From contig JBKBSO010000017.1 in NCBI GenBank assembly GCA_046291695.1, forward strand, positions 1 to 64,000: 64,000 nt of DNA, read 5' to 3'. Position numbers and translations under genes: made by a program. The stretch comes from PNNG01 sp046291695 (GTDB taxonomy: Bacteria; Bacteroidota; Bacteroidia; UBA7662). Positions 1 through 7,114 of the stretch are shown piece by piece. The notes beneath the pieces were generated by a model. It saw only the letters and a list, made by a program, of their open reading frames with translations. It had not been told where the DNA came from and made no database searches. Position 1 is the first letter of the stretch; every line of letters starts with the position of its first letter.

Positions 1-80
1 CAGCGCTGAAGGCGCGCCATACAACAGGGCAGGGTGAAGCCCTGTCATAATAGATGCCTATGCAATTTGAGCGCTGATGG
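1..80. repeat. REP-like intergenic hairpin element, cut by the window start
   Basis: No gene is supported in the first 193 bases. A 7-base stem (ACAGGGC at 24-30 with GCCCTGT at 39-45) lies between two copies of the self-complementary AGCGCT (2-7 and 70-75), with a GC-rich GGCGCGCC stretch between. This layout resembles small palindromic intergenic repeats that are dispersed in bacterial genomes. Only this copy is visible, so calling it a repeat family is an inference. Confidence 0.35.
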
Positions 81-143
81 TGCGAAATGAGCTACCGCTC
101 TTACAATTGGGCCAACAAGCCAGGAATTATAGCACCGGAACGC

Positions 144-179
144 AAAAAAAAAGCAGCACCCTCGGGTACTGCTTTTTTG
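144..179 (-). terminator. Intrinsic terminator of the PEP carboxykinase gene
   Basis: Read on the minus strand, the stem GCAG-ACCC pairs with GGGT-CTGC (one A/C mismatch, two-base loop) and runs into nine T. It starts 15 bases after the pckG stop codon. An A/T tract on the other side could also let it work in the opposite direction, but no plus-strand gene is visible before it. Confidence 0.8.
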
Positions 180-193
180 TCTCGAAACGATTT

Positions 194-2056
194 TTAGATG
201 CGTTCTGGTGCCATACCCCATTTTTCGGGCGAGCGCCATAAAGACGACAGCAAGAGTTCGCGCATAAAGAAAAATTCTTTCGGCAACTTGTCATACATCC
301 GACCAAAAAGTTCATCGTGACTGAGCACTTCTTGTTTCCAGATTTCGCGATCTACATGCATGATGGTTTCAAATTGTTCTTTGGTAAAGCTGATGCCGTT
401 CCAGTTTAGGTCTTCGTAACGCGGCATCCAGCCAACCGGACTTTCGACCGCTCCGGTGCGGCCTTGCACGCGGCCAATAATCCATTCCAATACGCGCATA
501 TTGTCTCCAAATCCGGGCCATTGGAAGTTGCCTTCGGCATCTTTGCGGAACCAATTGGTCACGAAAATGCGGGGCGGGTTTGGCAGCTTACGGCCAAATT
601 GGAGCCAGTGGTTAAAATAATCGGCCATGTGGTAGCCGCAGAAAGGCAGCATGGCGAAAGGATCGCGTCGTACCTTACCTAATTCGCCAAAGGCCGCCGC
701 AGTCATTTCTGAGCCGATGGTGCTGGCAGCATATACGCCGAAGTTCCAGTTAACCGCCTGGTAAACCAGTGGCACGGTGCTCGAACGACGTCCTCCAAAG
801 ATGAAGGCGCTGATAGGTACACCCTGCGGATCTTCCCATCGATCGTCGAGGCTGGGGCATTGTGATGCCGGAGCCGTAAAACGGGCATTGGGGTGCGCAA
901 CAGGCTGACCGCTATTGGGGTCGTGTGGCTGTCCTTTCCAGTTAATTACGCCTTCAGGAGCTTGTTTGCTCATGCCTTCCCACCAAACATCGCCATCGGG
1001 CGTTATACCCACATTGGTAAAGATGGTATTGGCATGTATGCTGGCCATGGCATTCGGATTTGTATGTTCGTTGGTGCCAGGGGCTACGCCAAAATAGCCG
1101 GCTTCTGGGTTGATGGCATAAAGTTTACCATCATCACCGGGCTTAATCCAGGCAATATCATCGCCAACGGTAGTTACTTCCCAGCCAGTCATTTCTTTAG
1201 GTGGAATGAGCATGGCAAAGTTGGTTTTGCCACATGCACTGGGGAAAGCTGCGGCCACATAGGTTTTTTCACCTTGCGGACTCTTGGCGCCCAGAATAAG
1301 CATGTGCTCAGCCAACCAGCCTTCGTCGCGGGCCATTACAGAGGCAATACGTAAGGCAAAACATTTTTTACCCAAAAGGGCATTTCCGCCATAGCCCGAG
1401 CCGTAACTTACAATACTACGCTCTTCAGGATAATGAACAATGTACTTCACGGTAGGGTTACAGGGCCATTTGGCGTCTTGCTGACCGGCTTCGAGAGGTG
1501 CACCTACCGTATGGAAGGCCTTTACAAAGGCACCATCGTTGCCCAATTGATCTAGGGCAGCTTTGCCCATACGGGTCATGATTTTCATGTTCACTACCAC
1601 ATATTCCGAATCGGTAATTTCTACACCAATTTGTGAAATGTCGGATCCCAGTGGGCCCATGCAAAAGGGAATCACAAACATGGTACGACCCTTCATGCAG
1701 CCATCGAGCAAAGGAGCCATGGTTTTTTTCATTTCCTTGGGGTCCATCCAGTTGTTCGTCGGTCCGGCATCTTCCATGCGGCGCGAGCAGATATAGGTGC
1801 GGTCTTCAACACGCGCAACATCGCTGGGGTCCGAAAAACATGCAAAACTGTTCGGGCGCTTTTCTTCATTCAAACGGATGAAAGTGCCTGCTGCAACCAG
1901 CCGCTCGCACATCAATTGGTATTCTGATTCTGAGCCATCACACCAGTAGACCTGGTCGGGCTTGGCTATGGCAGCCATTTCGGCTACCCACTTCTTTAAG
2001 CGCTCGTGTTTAATCGAGTCGGCATAATCTTTTGGTAATTGGAGATTGGTTGGCAT
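194..2056 (-). CDS. pckG: Phosphoenolpyruvate carboxykinase (GTP)
   Basis: Catalyses oxaloacetate + GTP to phosphoenolpyruvate + GDP + CO2, the first committed step of gluconeogenesis, in the cytoplasm. The 620-residue length fits the GTP-using family (about 600-640) and not the shorter ATP-using one. The P-loop variant PSACGKTN (residues 272-279) carries the reactive cysteine typical of this family, and VGDDIAW (297-303) is the second kinase motif that binds the metal. The C-terminal half keeps FVTNWFRKD and GWMPRYEDL-type segments. The gene stands alone: its terminator follows directly, and the next minus-strand gene upstream is about 100 bases away. I could not find a convincing TAnnTTTG promoter in front of it. 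No defects are visible. Confidence 0.97.
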   Translation of the reverse strand: MPTNLQLPKDYADSIKHERLKKWVAEMAAIAKPDQVYWCDGSESEYQLMCERLVAAGTFIRLNEEKRPNSFACFSDPSDVARVEDRTYICSRRMEDAGPTNNWMDPKEMKKTMAPLLDGCMKGRTMFVIPFCMGPLGSDISQIGVEITDSEYVVVNMKIMTRMGKAALDQLGNDGAFVKAFHTVGAPLEAGQQDAKWPCNPTVKYIVHYPEERSIVSYGSGYGGNALLGKKCFALRIASVMARDEGWLAEHMLILGAKSPQGEKTYVAAAFPSACGKTNFAMLIPPKEMTGWEVTTVGDDIAWIKPGDDGKLYAINPEAGYFGVAPGTNEHTNPNAMASIHANTIFTNVGITPDGDVWWEGMSKQAPEGVINWKGQPHDPNSGQPVAHPNARFTAPASQCPSLDDRWEDPQGVPISAFIFGGRRSSTVPLVYQAVNWNFGVYAASTIGSEMTAAAFGELGKVRRDPFAMLPFCGYHMADYFNHWLQFGRKLPNPPRIFVTNWFRKDAEGNFQWPGFGDNMRVLEWIIGRVQGRTGAVESPVGWMPRYEDLNWNGISFTKEQFETIMHVDREIWKQEVLSHDELFGRMYDKLPKEFFFMRELLLSSLWRSPEKWGMAPERI

Positions 2057-2162
2057 AGGAAATGTTTGTTGTGAATTGCGATGCTAAGGTAAGGACAAAA
2101 TCAGAACTAAACTAGATGTTTTTGTCCGAATATTAGCAGTAGAGCAATATCCGAAAATTTGC

Positions 2163-2852
2163 TTAAAGCTGACTAAAAACGTAACAAATTTCCCGACCGA
2201 TTTGTCGACAACGTTCCCGGTAGCGTTCGCTTTCTGCTGCTGTGCCATCGGCATGCTTGGGGTCGTCGTAGGGGAGCGAAAAGCGTTCATCCGCACCAAA
2301 AACTATGGGGCAGGCCTCGTCGGCATCGCTGCAGGTCATAACGGCCGCAAAGTCTTTTTTGGGGTTAGACTCATGGAAATAGGGCTTCGAAAAGCAACGC
2401 AATGGCGGCAATGTTTCGCCCAAATGTACCAGATACACCGGGTTTTCGCCCTCGACTTCCGGAATGCTAAAACCAGCTTCGCGCATGGCCCTTACAGCAC
2501 GGGAATTAAAAGCGGTGACTTCCGTGCCGCCCGAATAACTGTTGAGCCCGGCGGGTTTCCCATAATAGGCAGCTGCAGCTGCAGCCCACAATTGCGCCAT
2601 ATGACTCCGGCGACTGTTGTGGGTGCAAATAAAGACGATTGAAACCGTTCGCTCATTTTGCGCTTGTGCTTTGATGTAGCTGGCCATGGCATCAAGTTCT
2701 TCACGTCGCCCATCCGGAATTAGCGGATATTCGGTTTGGAGTTGTTCTATGGTGTTTTGTAAAACTGGAAATAGGGGCATAGGGGGTGGGGTTTGTGCGC
2801 TTAAGCTAAAGTTTATCAGGAGCAGCGCCACGAGGGTTAAGATTTTATTCAT
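2163..2852 (-). CDS. Arsenate reductase-like low-molecular-weight phosphatase with signal peptide
   Basis: A member of the low-molecular-weight tyrosine phosphatase/thioredoxin-dependent ArsC family. The P-loop CTHNSRRSH (C76) matches the CX5R nucleophile loop. A second pair, C174-x6-C181 in TCSDADEACP, matches the redox-relay cysteines of ArsC (C82 and C89 in the Staphylococcus enzyme), followed by the family's DDP motif. This argues for arsenate reduction rather than protein dephosphorylation. Unusually, the first 20 residues form a clean signal peptide (MNKILTLVALLLINFSLSAQ), and a spacer of about 45 residues precedes the fold, so the protein is probably exported. Its start abuts the stop of the arsM gene upstream, so the two form an operon. 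Family is confident; periplasmic arsenate reduction is inferred. Confidence 0.82.
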   Translation of the reverse strand: MNKILTLVALLLINFSLSAQTPPPMPLFPVLQNTIEQLQTEYPLIPDGRREELDAMASYIKAQAQNERTVSIVFICTHNSRRSHMAQLWAAAAAAYYGKPAGLNSYSGGTEVTAFNSRAVRAMREAGFSIPEVEGENPVYLVHLGETLPPLRCFSKPYFHESNPKKDFAAVMTCSDADEACPIVFGADERFSLPYDDPKHADGTAAESERYRERCRQIGREICYVFSQL

Positions 2853-3740
2853 TTAACAACAATTACTGTTTGGCTTGCAGGTCATATTTTGGATTTCGCT
2901 GAGTTTTACGCGTGGTTTCGGCTTATTGCCGGGTTTTTCGCCGTAAACCGTAATGCTGAAGATGCCTGTGTCGAGCTGCATGTATTGCGCTAATTGTTGC
3001 TCGTCGAGGTAGTTCGACAGGATATCTTCGGGAATATGAATGGGTTTTGCCTTTTGAATTTCGATATGCATAAAGCCGGCCGCTTCAAGTTGCGTTAAAT
3101 AATCAGCTTGTTGCATGGCCCCAGCCACACAGCCTGCGTACAATTCTGCGCTTTTTTGCAGTGCGGCAGGAAGTTCGCCTTTGAGCACCACATCCGAAAT
3201 GCTAAAATGGCCTCCAGGCTTGAGCACGCGAAACATTTCTTTCATTACGGCTGACTTGTCGGGCACCAAGTTTAGCACACAATTGCTCACCACCACATCG
3301 GCAATGGCATCGTTTAACGGCATGTTGTCGATATCACCCAAGCGGAATTCAACATTATGTAATTCGAGTTGCTCGGCATTTTTTCGCGCCTTAGCAATCA
3401 TGTCCGGCGTGAAGTCGATGCCTATCACTTTGCCTTCGGTTCCGGTTTCGTGTCGTGCTACAAAACAATCGTTGCCGGCGCCTGAACCCAAATCCACCAC
3501 TACATCTCCGCGCTTAATTTTCGCAAATACGGTTGGCAAACCACAACCTAAGCCGAGGTCAGCCGCGCTTTGGTAGCCGTTGAGGGCCGTGTAGTTTTCC
3601 ATCATGATGTTGTACACCTTGTTGGAAGTGGGCGTGGCGCCACAACAGCTGGCGGCATTATCGGCTTGAGATTGATTGGCAATGGCTGCGTACTTATCTC
3701 TGACCAGCTTTTTTAGGCTTTCGGAATCTTCGTTGTTCAT
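2853..3740 (-). CDS. arsM: Arsenite S-adenosylmethionine methyltransferase
   Basis: Transfers methyl groups from S-adenosylmethionine to trivalent arsenic in the cytoplasm, giving methylated and partly volatile arsenicals. The class I methyltransferase motif VVDLGSGAGND is at residues 81-91. The cysteines used by ArsM enzymes are present: C66 in GLGCGLPT and C204 in YAGCVAGA, plus an N-terminal CC pair (32-33). The tail ends in C288, C294 and C295 (MTCKPNSNCC), which may bind As(III). Length (295) is normal. The gene leads a two-gene operon with the ArsC-like protein, whose start follows immediately. No arsR is adjacent; the only ArsR-family gene in the window is 8 kb away and has no cysteines. 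Confidence 0.92.
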   Translation of the reverse strand: MNNEDSESLKKLVRDKYAAIANQSQADNAASCCGATPTSNKVYNIMMENYTALNGYQSAADLGLGCGLPTVFAKIKRGDVVVDLGSGAGNDCFVARHETGTEGKVIGIDFTPDMIAKARKNAEQLELHNVEFRLGDIDNMPLNDAIADVVVSNCVLNLVPDKSAVMKEMFRVLKPGGHFSISDVVLKGELPAALQKSAELYAGCVAGAMQQADYLTQLEAAGFMHIEIQKAKPIHIPEDILSNYLDEQQLAQYMQLDTGIFSITVYGEKPGNKPKPRVKLSEIQNMTCKPNSNCC

Positions 3741-3845
3741 GATTTTATTTTATTGCAATATTACGATAAAGTAGACAAACCGCCATTGCCTATGCCAAAC
3801 TTTATTCCTTGAAAATGGTTAAGTTTACAATAAAATAAATCCGGT

Positions 3846-4364
3846 ATGATTTTAACCCTTTTAATCAGTCTCAGCAGCATGCTAAGTCCAACTTCCAAAA
3901 ACCTGTACGATTACAGTTTCAATTCCATTGATGGTAAAGAAATAAAGCTTTCGGAATTCAAGGGAAAGAAAATTCTTTTTGTGAATACAGCTTCAGAATG
4001 CGGTTACACCCCTCAATACAAGCAGCTTGAGGAGCTTCACAAAAAGCATGGCAATAAGTTGGTGGTTATTGGCTTTCCTTGTAATGATTTCGGTGGTCAG
4101 GAGCCGGGCTCCGAAAAAGAAATTGCGGCCTTTTGCGAGAAGAACTTTGGCGTAAGCTTTTTAATGGCCGAAAAAATCACGGTCAAAGGTGATAAAACCC
4201 ATCCGATATACAAATGGTTGACCTCCAAAGAGCTGAACGGCGTTAAAGACAGTCAGGTTCGTTGGAACTTTCACAAATTCCTGGTCGATGAACAAGGGCG
4301 CCTGATCGACAGTTACGGGAGCGCTGTGAAGCCAATGGGAGAAGAAATTTTATCGAAGTTGTAA
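3846..4364 (+). CDS. Glutathione peroxidase-family thiol peroxidase
   Basis: Reduces peroxides using thiols; bacterial cysteine forms usually take electrons from thioredoxin. The catalytic residues are visible: C52 in NTASECGYT (cysteine, not selenocysteine), Q85 in FGGQEPGS, and W140/N141 in WNFHKF. The other conserved cysteine, in FPCNDFGGQ (C79), is present. Residues 1-15 are hydrophobic, so the protein may be exported, but no clear cleavage site follows. It is divergent from arsM (about 105 bases between) and convergent with the TauE gene, sharing a bidirectional terminator with it. A near-consensus -7 element (TAAGTTTA, 3820-3827) lies just upstream but lacks a good partner. Confidence 0.93.
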   Translation: MILTLLISLSSMLSPTSKNLYDYSFNSIDGKEIKLSEFKGKKILFVNTASECGYTPQYKQLEELHKKHGNKLVVIGFPCNDFGGQEPGSEKEIAAFCEKNFGVSFLMAEKITVKGDKTHPIYKWLTSKELNGVKDSQVRWNFHKFLVDEQGRLIDSYGSAVKPMGEEILSKL

Positions 4365-4377
4365 AGCTTCAAAACAC

Positions 4378-4402
4378 AAAAAGGCCGGTTGACCGGCCTT
4401 TT
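4378..4402. terminator. Bidirectional terminator between gpx and tauE-like genes
   Basis: AAGGCCGGT (4381-4389) pairs perfectly with ACCGGCCTT (4392-4400) around a two-base loop, with A-rich and T-rich flanks on both sides. It sits between two convergent genes, 14 bases after one stop codon and 20 from the other. Confidence 0.85.
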
Positions 4403-4421
4403 GTCGTTTATATACAATGTT

Positions 4422-5216
4422 TTACAGCAAACTTTCTTTGATGAGGATGTAAATGCCCATCACCAATACAAACCAGCCGAAGCCTTTTTTCAGTTTTTGG
4501 CCGTCAATATTTCTGGCGAGTCGGTTGCCAAGCAAAATGCCGGCAATGGCGATGCCGGTTACAATCAGTAAAAGCGACCAATCGGGTTGCAGGTTTTTCA
4601 AGTCTCCGGTAAAGCCAATCATAGATTTAGCAGCAATGATGAGCAATGACGTACCTACTGCTTTTTTCATGGGTAGGCCGGTGAAGAGCACCAAGGCCGG
4701 TATGATGAGGAAGCCGCCCCCTGCGCCTACCAATCCGGTAAGTACACCCACCACAGCGCCTTCTGCCAGAATGAGTCCATACTTGAATCCGGTATCCTTA
4801 TGGCTCGTCTTGACGCCGGTTTTTTTGTCGCGAATCATGCTGAAAGCTGCAAATACCATGAGCAGCGCAAACAAGCCCATGAGTAGCAGCCTCTTGTTCA
4901 AAACAAAACTTCCGAGGGTAAACAGCTGTTCTGGAATAATCGGAATGAGGTAGGCCCGGGTGAGGTAGACGGCAATGATAGACGGTGCACCAAAAATGAT
5001 GGCCGTACGCAAATCTACCAGACCTTCTCGGTATTTGGGATACGAGCCAACCAAGCTGGTAGTCCCTACAATGAACAGGGAATAGGCTGTAGCTGTTACC
5101 GCATCGATGCCGAATAAATACACGAGAACGGGTACAGTTAGGATGGATCCCCCTCCTCCAATCAGGCCTAGGGATAGGCCTATAAGTGCTGCTGCGAAGT
5201 AACCGATGATAATCAT
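4422..5216 (-). CDS. TauE/SafE-family membrane permease
   Basis: An inner-membrane protein of about eight segments from the TauE/SafE family (sulfite, sulfoacetate or organosulfur export is known for some members). The two-fold repeat is visible: GLIGGGGSILTVP near the N-terminus and GLVGAGGGFLIIP in the second half, each a glycine-rich membrane re-entrant motif. I chose the internal methionine at 5216 because the 20 residues ahead of it (start 5276) are polar and unlike a family N-terminus, whereas MIIIGYFAAALIGLSLG begins the first membrane helix. The substrate is unknown. A second, diverged member lies at 8784. It is divergent from the universal stress protein gene. Confidence 0.88.
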   Translation of the reverse strand: MIIIGYFAAALIGLSLGLIGGGGSILTVPVLVYLFGIDAVTATAYSLFIVGTTSLVGSYPKYREGLVDLRTAIIFGAPSIIAVYLTRAYLIPIIPEQLFTLGSFVLNKRLLLMGLFALLMVFAAFSMIRDKKTGVKTSHKDTGFKYGLILAEGAVVGVLTGLVGAGGGFLIIPALVLFTGLPMKKAVGTSLLIIAAKSMIGFTGDLKNLQPDWSLLLIVTGIAIAGILLGNRLARNIDGQKLKKGFGWFVLVMGIYILIKESLL

Positions 5217-5391
5217 TTTTTTGTTTTGGCTGCGAAGTAAAGGTATGCTGCTCGGTTTACATGTAACTACAATCACATAAGCGCTCTGAAATCTTGAACT
5301 AAGGGTTGAAGGTACAAGAACATCCTAATAACTTAAAGCCGCAATACTGGTAAATGATTCGTTTTTTAGCGATATTCGCTGAAAAGAATCC

Positions 5392-6213
5392 ATGCAAATT
5401 TTAGCAACCACTGATTTTACCGAAGGGGGCAACAATGCTGTGGCCTATGCTGCTCACTTATCGGCAGTTGCGGGTGGTAAATTGTACTTGGCACATGCAT
5501 ACAAAGCCCAATCGAGTGCAGCCACGGTGTTTAAAGGATTAAATGAGGTGCTTGAGAACGATGCCCGGGAAGGGTTGGAAGGTTTAAAGACTGCGCTGCT
5601 TGCCCAATTTCCGCAGTTGGTTATTGAGCTTAAACTGGCTTACGGGTATGCTGCCGATGTAATCACCCGAATGTCGCTAGAGCTTCAAATCGATTTGGTG
5701 GTTAGCGGGAGCCGTGGAAAATCATTACTCGACGGTCTTTTTTTCGGAAGTACTAGCCGAGAATTGAGTAATAACATAAAAAAACCACTCTTACTCGTTC
5801 CTCCTCAAAACCAATTCGAAAAGGGAGGTGTGCTGCTGTTTGCTACAGCCCTACGCGATTTGCCCGATTCTACCCAGCTGGAACTCATACGCAATTTTAG
5901 CAAATGGCATGCTGCAGATACCCGGCTGTTGCATATATTCGATGATGATAATCAGGTTACAGCCGAACAAGAAATCCGTTTTCGCACTTTAATTACCTCT
6001 TTGCATATAGCCCAAACCGACCATCAGCTGCAATATCACGAAGACGTAATCGCAGGAATTTTGGATGCTTGTGAGCAGCTTAAACCCACAGCCCTGGTCA
6101 TACAAAAATACCATTATAACTTCATAGAAAAGCTCTTTATACCCTCCATGAGTCGAGCACTTTTGCAGCGGGCTAAGCAGCCATTGTTGCTCTTGCCAAA
6201 TTATTCATCCTAA
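5392..6213 (+). CDS. Universal stress protein with two UspA domains
   Basis: A cytoplasmic stress protein built from two tandem UspA folds (about residues 1-140 and 145-273). The first domain keeps the ATP-binding signature G-x2-G-x9-G-S (GSRG at 106-109, G119-S120), so it probably binds ATP. The second half lacks this motif and looks degenerate, which is common in Bacteroidota tandem Usp proteins. It stands alone between the TauE gene and rpmH. The regulation is not evident from the 175 bases upstream, where I see no TAnnTTTG match. Confidence 0.9.
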   Translation: MQILATTDFTEGGNNAVAYAAHLSAVAGGKLYLAHAYKAQSSAATVFKGLNEVLENDAREGLEGLKTALLAQFPQLVIELKLAYGYAADVITRMSLELQIDLVVSGSRGKSLLDGLFFGSTSRELSNNIKKPLLLVPPQNQFEKGGVLLFATALRDLPDSTQLELIRNFSKWHAADTRLLHIFDDDNQVTAEQEIRFRTLITSLHIAQTDHQLQYHEDVIAGILDACEQLKPTALVIQKYHYNFIEKLFIPSMSRALLQRAKQPLLLLPNYSS

Positions 6214-6240
6214 AAGCATGGTCTTTTTTTTGAAATAGCG

Positions 6241-6271
6241 TTTGCGTTTCAAAATCGAAGTTCTATCTTTG
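6241..6271 (+). promoter_or_regulatory. Consensus Bacteroidota promoter for rpmH
   Basis: TTTG (6241-6244), a 19-base spacer and TATCTTTG (6264-6271) match the primary sigma factor promoter of Bacteroidota (-33 TTTG, -7 TAnnTTTG) without mismatch. Transcription would start about 20 bases before the rpmH ATG. Confidence 0.75.
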
Positions 6272-6297
6272 CAGTCCTGATTTAAAAAACGAGAGCA

Positions 6298-6456
6298 ATG
6301 AAAAGGACTTTCCAGCCTTCGATCCGCAAGAGAAGAAATAAGCACGGTTTCCGCAGTCGTATGGAAACTGCCAATGGCCGTTCAGTACTCGCCCGTCGTC
6401 GTGCGAAGGGTCGTAAGCGCTTATCTGTATCTGACGAGAAGCGCCACAAAGCGTAA
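6298..6456 (+). CDS. rpmH: 50S ribosomal protein L34
   Basis: A 52-residue, arginine- and lysine-rich protein of the large ribosomal subunit. It begins MKRTFQPSIRKRRNKHGF and continues FRSRMETANGR, the near-invariant L34 sequence, and ends in KRHKA. A full consensus promoter lies just upstream. The gene is followed by rnpA and yidD in the order conserved across bacteria near the origin region. dnaA is not in this window. Confidence 0.98.
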   Translation: MKRTFQPSIRKRRNKHGFRSRMETANGRSVLARRRAKGRKRLSVSDEKRHKA

Positions 6457-6495
6457 TCATAAGGGCCCCGTGGCCCGGTAAAGCCCGGAGGATCC

Positions 6496-6888
6496 ATGCA
6501 AACCTTTACCAAAGAAGAGCGATTGTGCAGCCGCCAATTTATTGAGCGGCTCTTTGCCGATGGCTCTTCTTTTTTTATGTACCCCTTTGCCATTCATTAC
6601 CTGGAACTGCCTCCGGGTACGCAACCCTTTCCTGCACGGGTAGCTTTTGCCGCATCGAAAAAGCGTTTTAAAAAAGCCGTTGACCGAAACCTGATTAAAC
6701 GCCGGATGCGTGAAATCTATAGGTTAAACAAAGTCAATTTTTACAATCATTTGAACGCAGGTAATAAACAAGTTGTATTTTTAGTTAGCTATTCGGCCAA
6801 AGAGATCATGAGTTATGAGCAGCTGTCGAAAAAACTGCTGCCGGCACTCGAACGTTTATCGGTTGAACTTAATGTAAAAAACGCTTGA
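6496..6888 (+). CDS. rnpA: Ribonuclease P protein component
   Basis: The protein subunit that binds the RNase P RNA and helps 5' maturation of tRNA precursors. The RNR signature region is present as AASKKRFKKAVDRNLIKRRMREIYR (within residues 54-78), and the N-terminus has the usual LCSRQFIERLF helix. Length (130) is normal. Its stop codon overlaps the TTG start of yidD (TTGA), so the two are probably coupled in translation. Confidence 0.96.
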   Translation: MQTFTKEERLCSRQFIERLFADGSSFFMYPFAIHYLELPPGTQPFPARVAFAASKKRFKKAVDRNLIKRRMREIYRLNKVNFYNHLNAGNKQVVFLVSYSAKEIMSYEQLSKKLLPALERLSVELNVKNA

Positions 6889-7094
6889 AGTACTTGTTTA
6901 TCGGACTGATACGCATTTATCAGTATGCTTTATCGCCTATGTTACCTATGAGCTGCCGCTACACACCAAGCTGCTCGGCCTATGGCGTGGAAGCGCTCCG
7001 TAAGCATGGCGCTTTGAAGGGCGGCTGGCTTACCCTTAAGCGTATTACAAGTTGCCACCCCTGGGGTGGTCATGGTCATGATCCTGTGCCTTGA
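6885..7094 (+). CDS. yidD: Membrane protein insertion efficiency factor YidD
   Basis: A 69-residue inner-membrane-associated protein that assists YidC-dependent insertion. The family core is intact: an N-terminal amphipathic helix, YALSP, CRYTPSCSAYGVEAL and the C-terminal SCHPWGGHGHDPVP motif. The start is TTG, overlapping the rnpA stop. No ATG fits upstream of the conserved N-terminus. Position directly after rpmH-rnpA is the conserved one. Confidence 0.95.
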   Translation: MKYLFIGLIRIYQYALSPMLPMSCRYTPSCSAYGVEALRKHGALKGGWLTLKRITSCHPWGGHGHDPVP

Positions 7095-7114
7095 ATTCCT
7101 TATATTTGATGCTT

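Noticed and set aside
893..1354. Plus-strand open frame of 153 residues inside pckG
   Set aside because: Antisense to the conserved PEP carboxykinase motifs; low-complexity, no family.
7101..7108. TATATTTG just before the ctpA start as a promoter
   Set aside because: Fits the -7 consensus, but has no -33 partner and lies 7-14 bases from the start codons, which would leave practically no leader.
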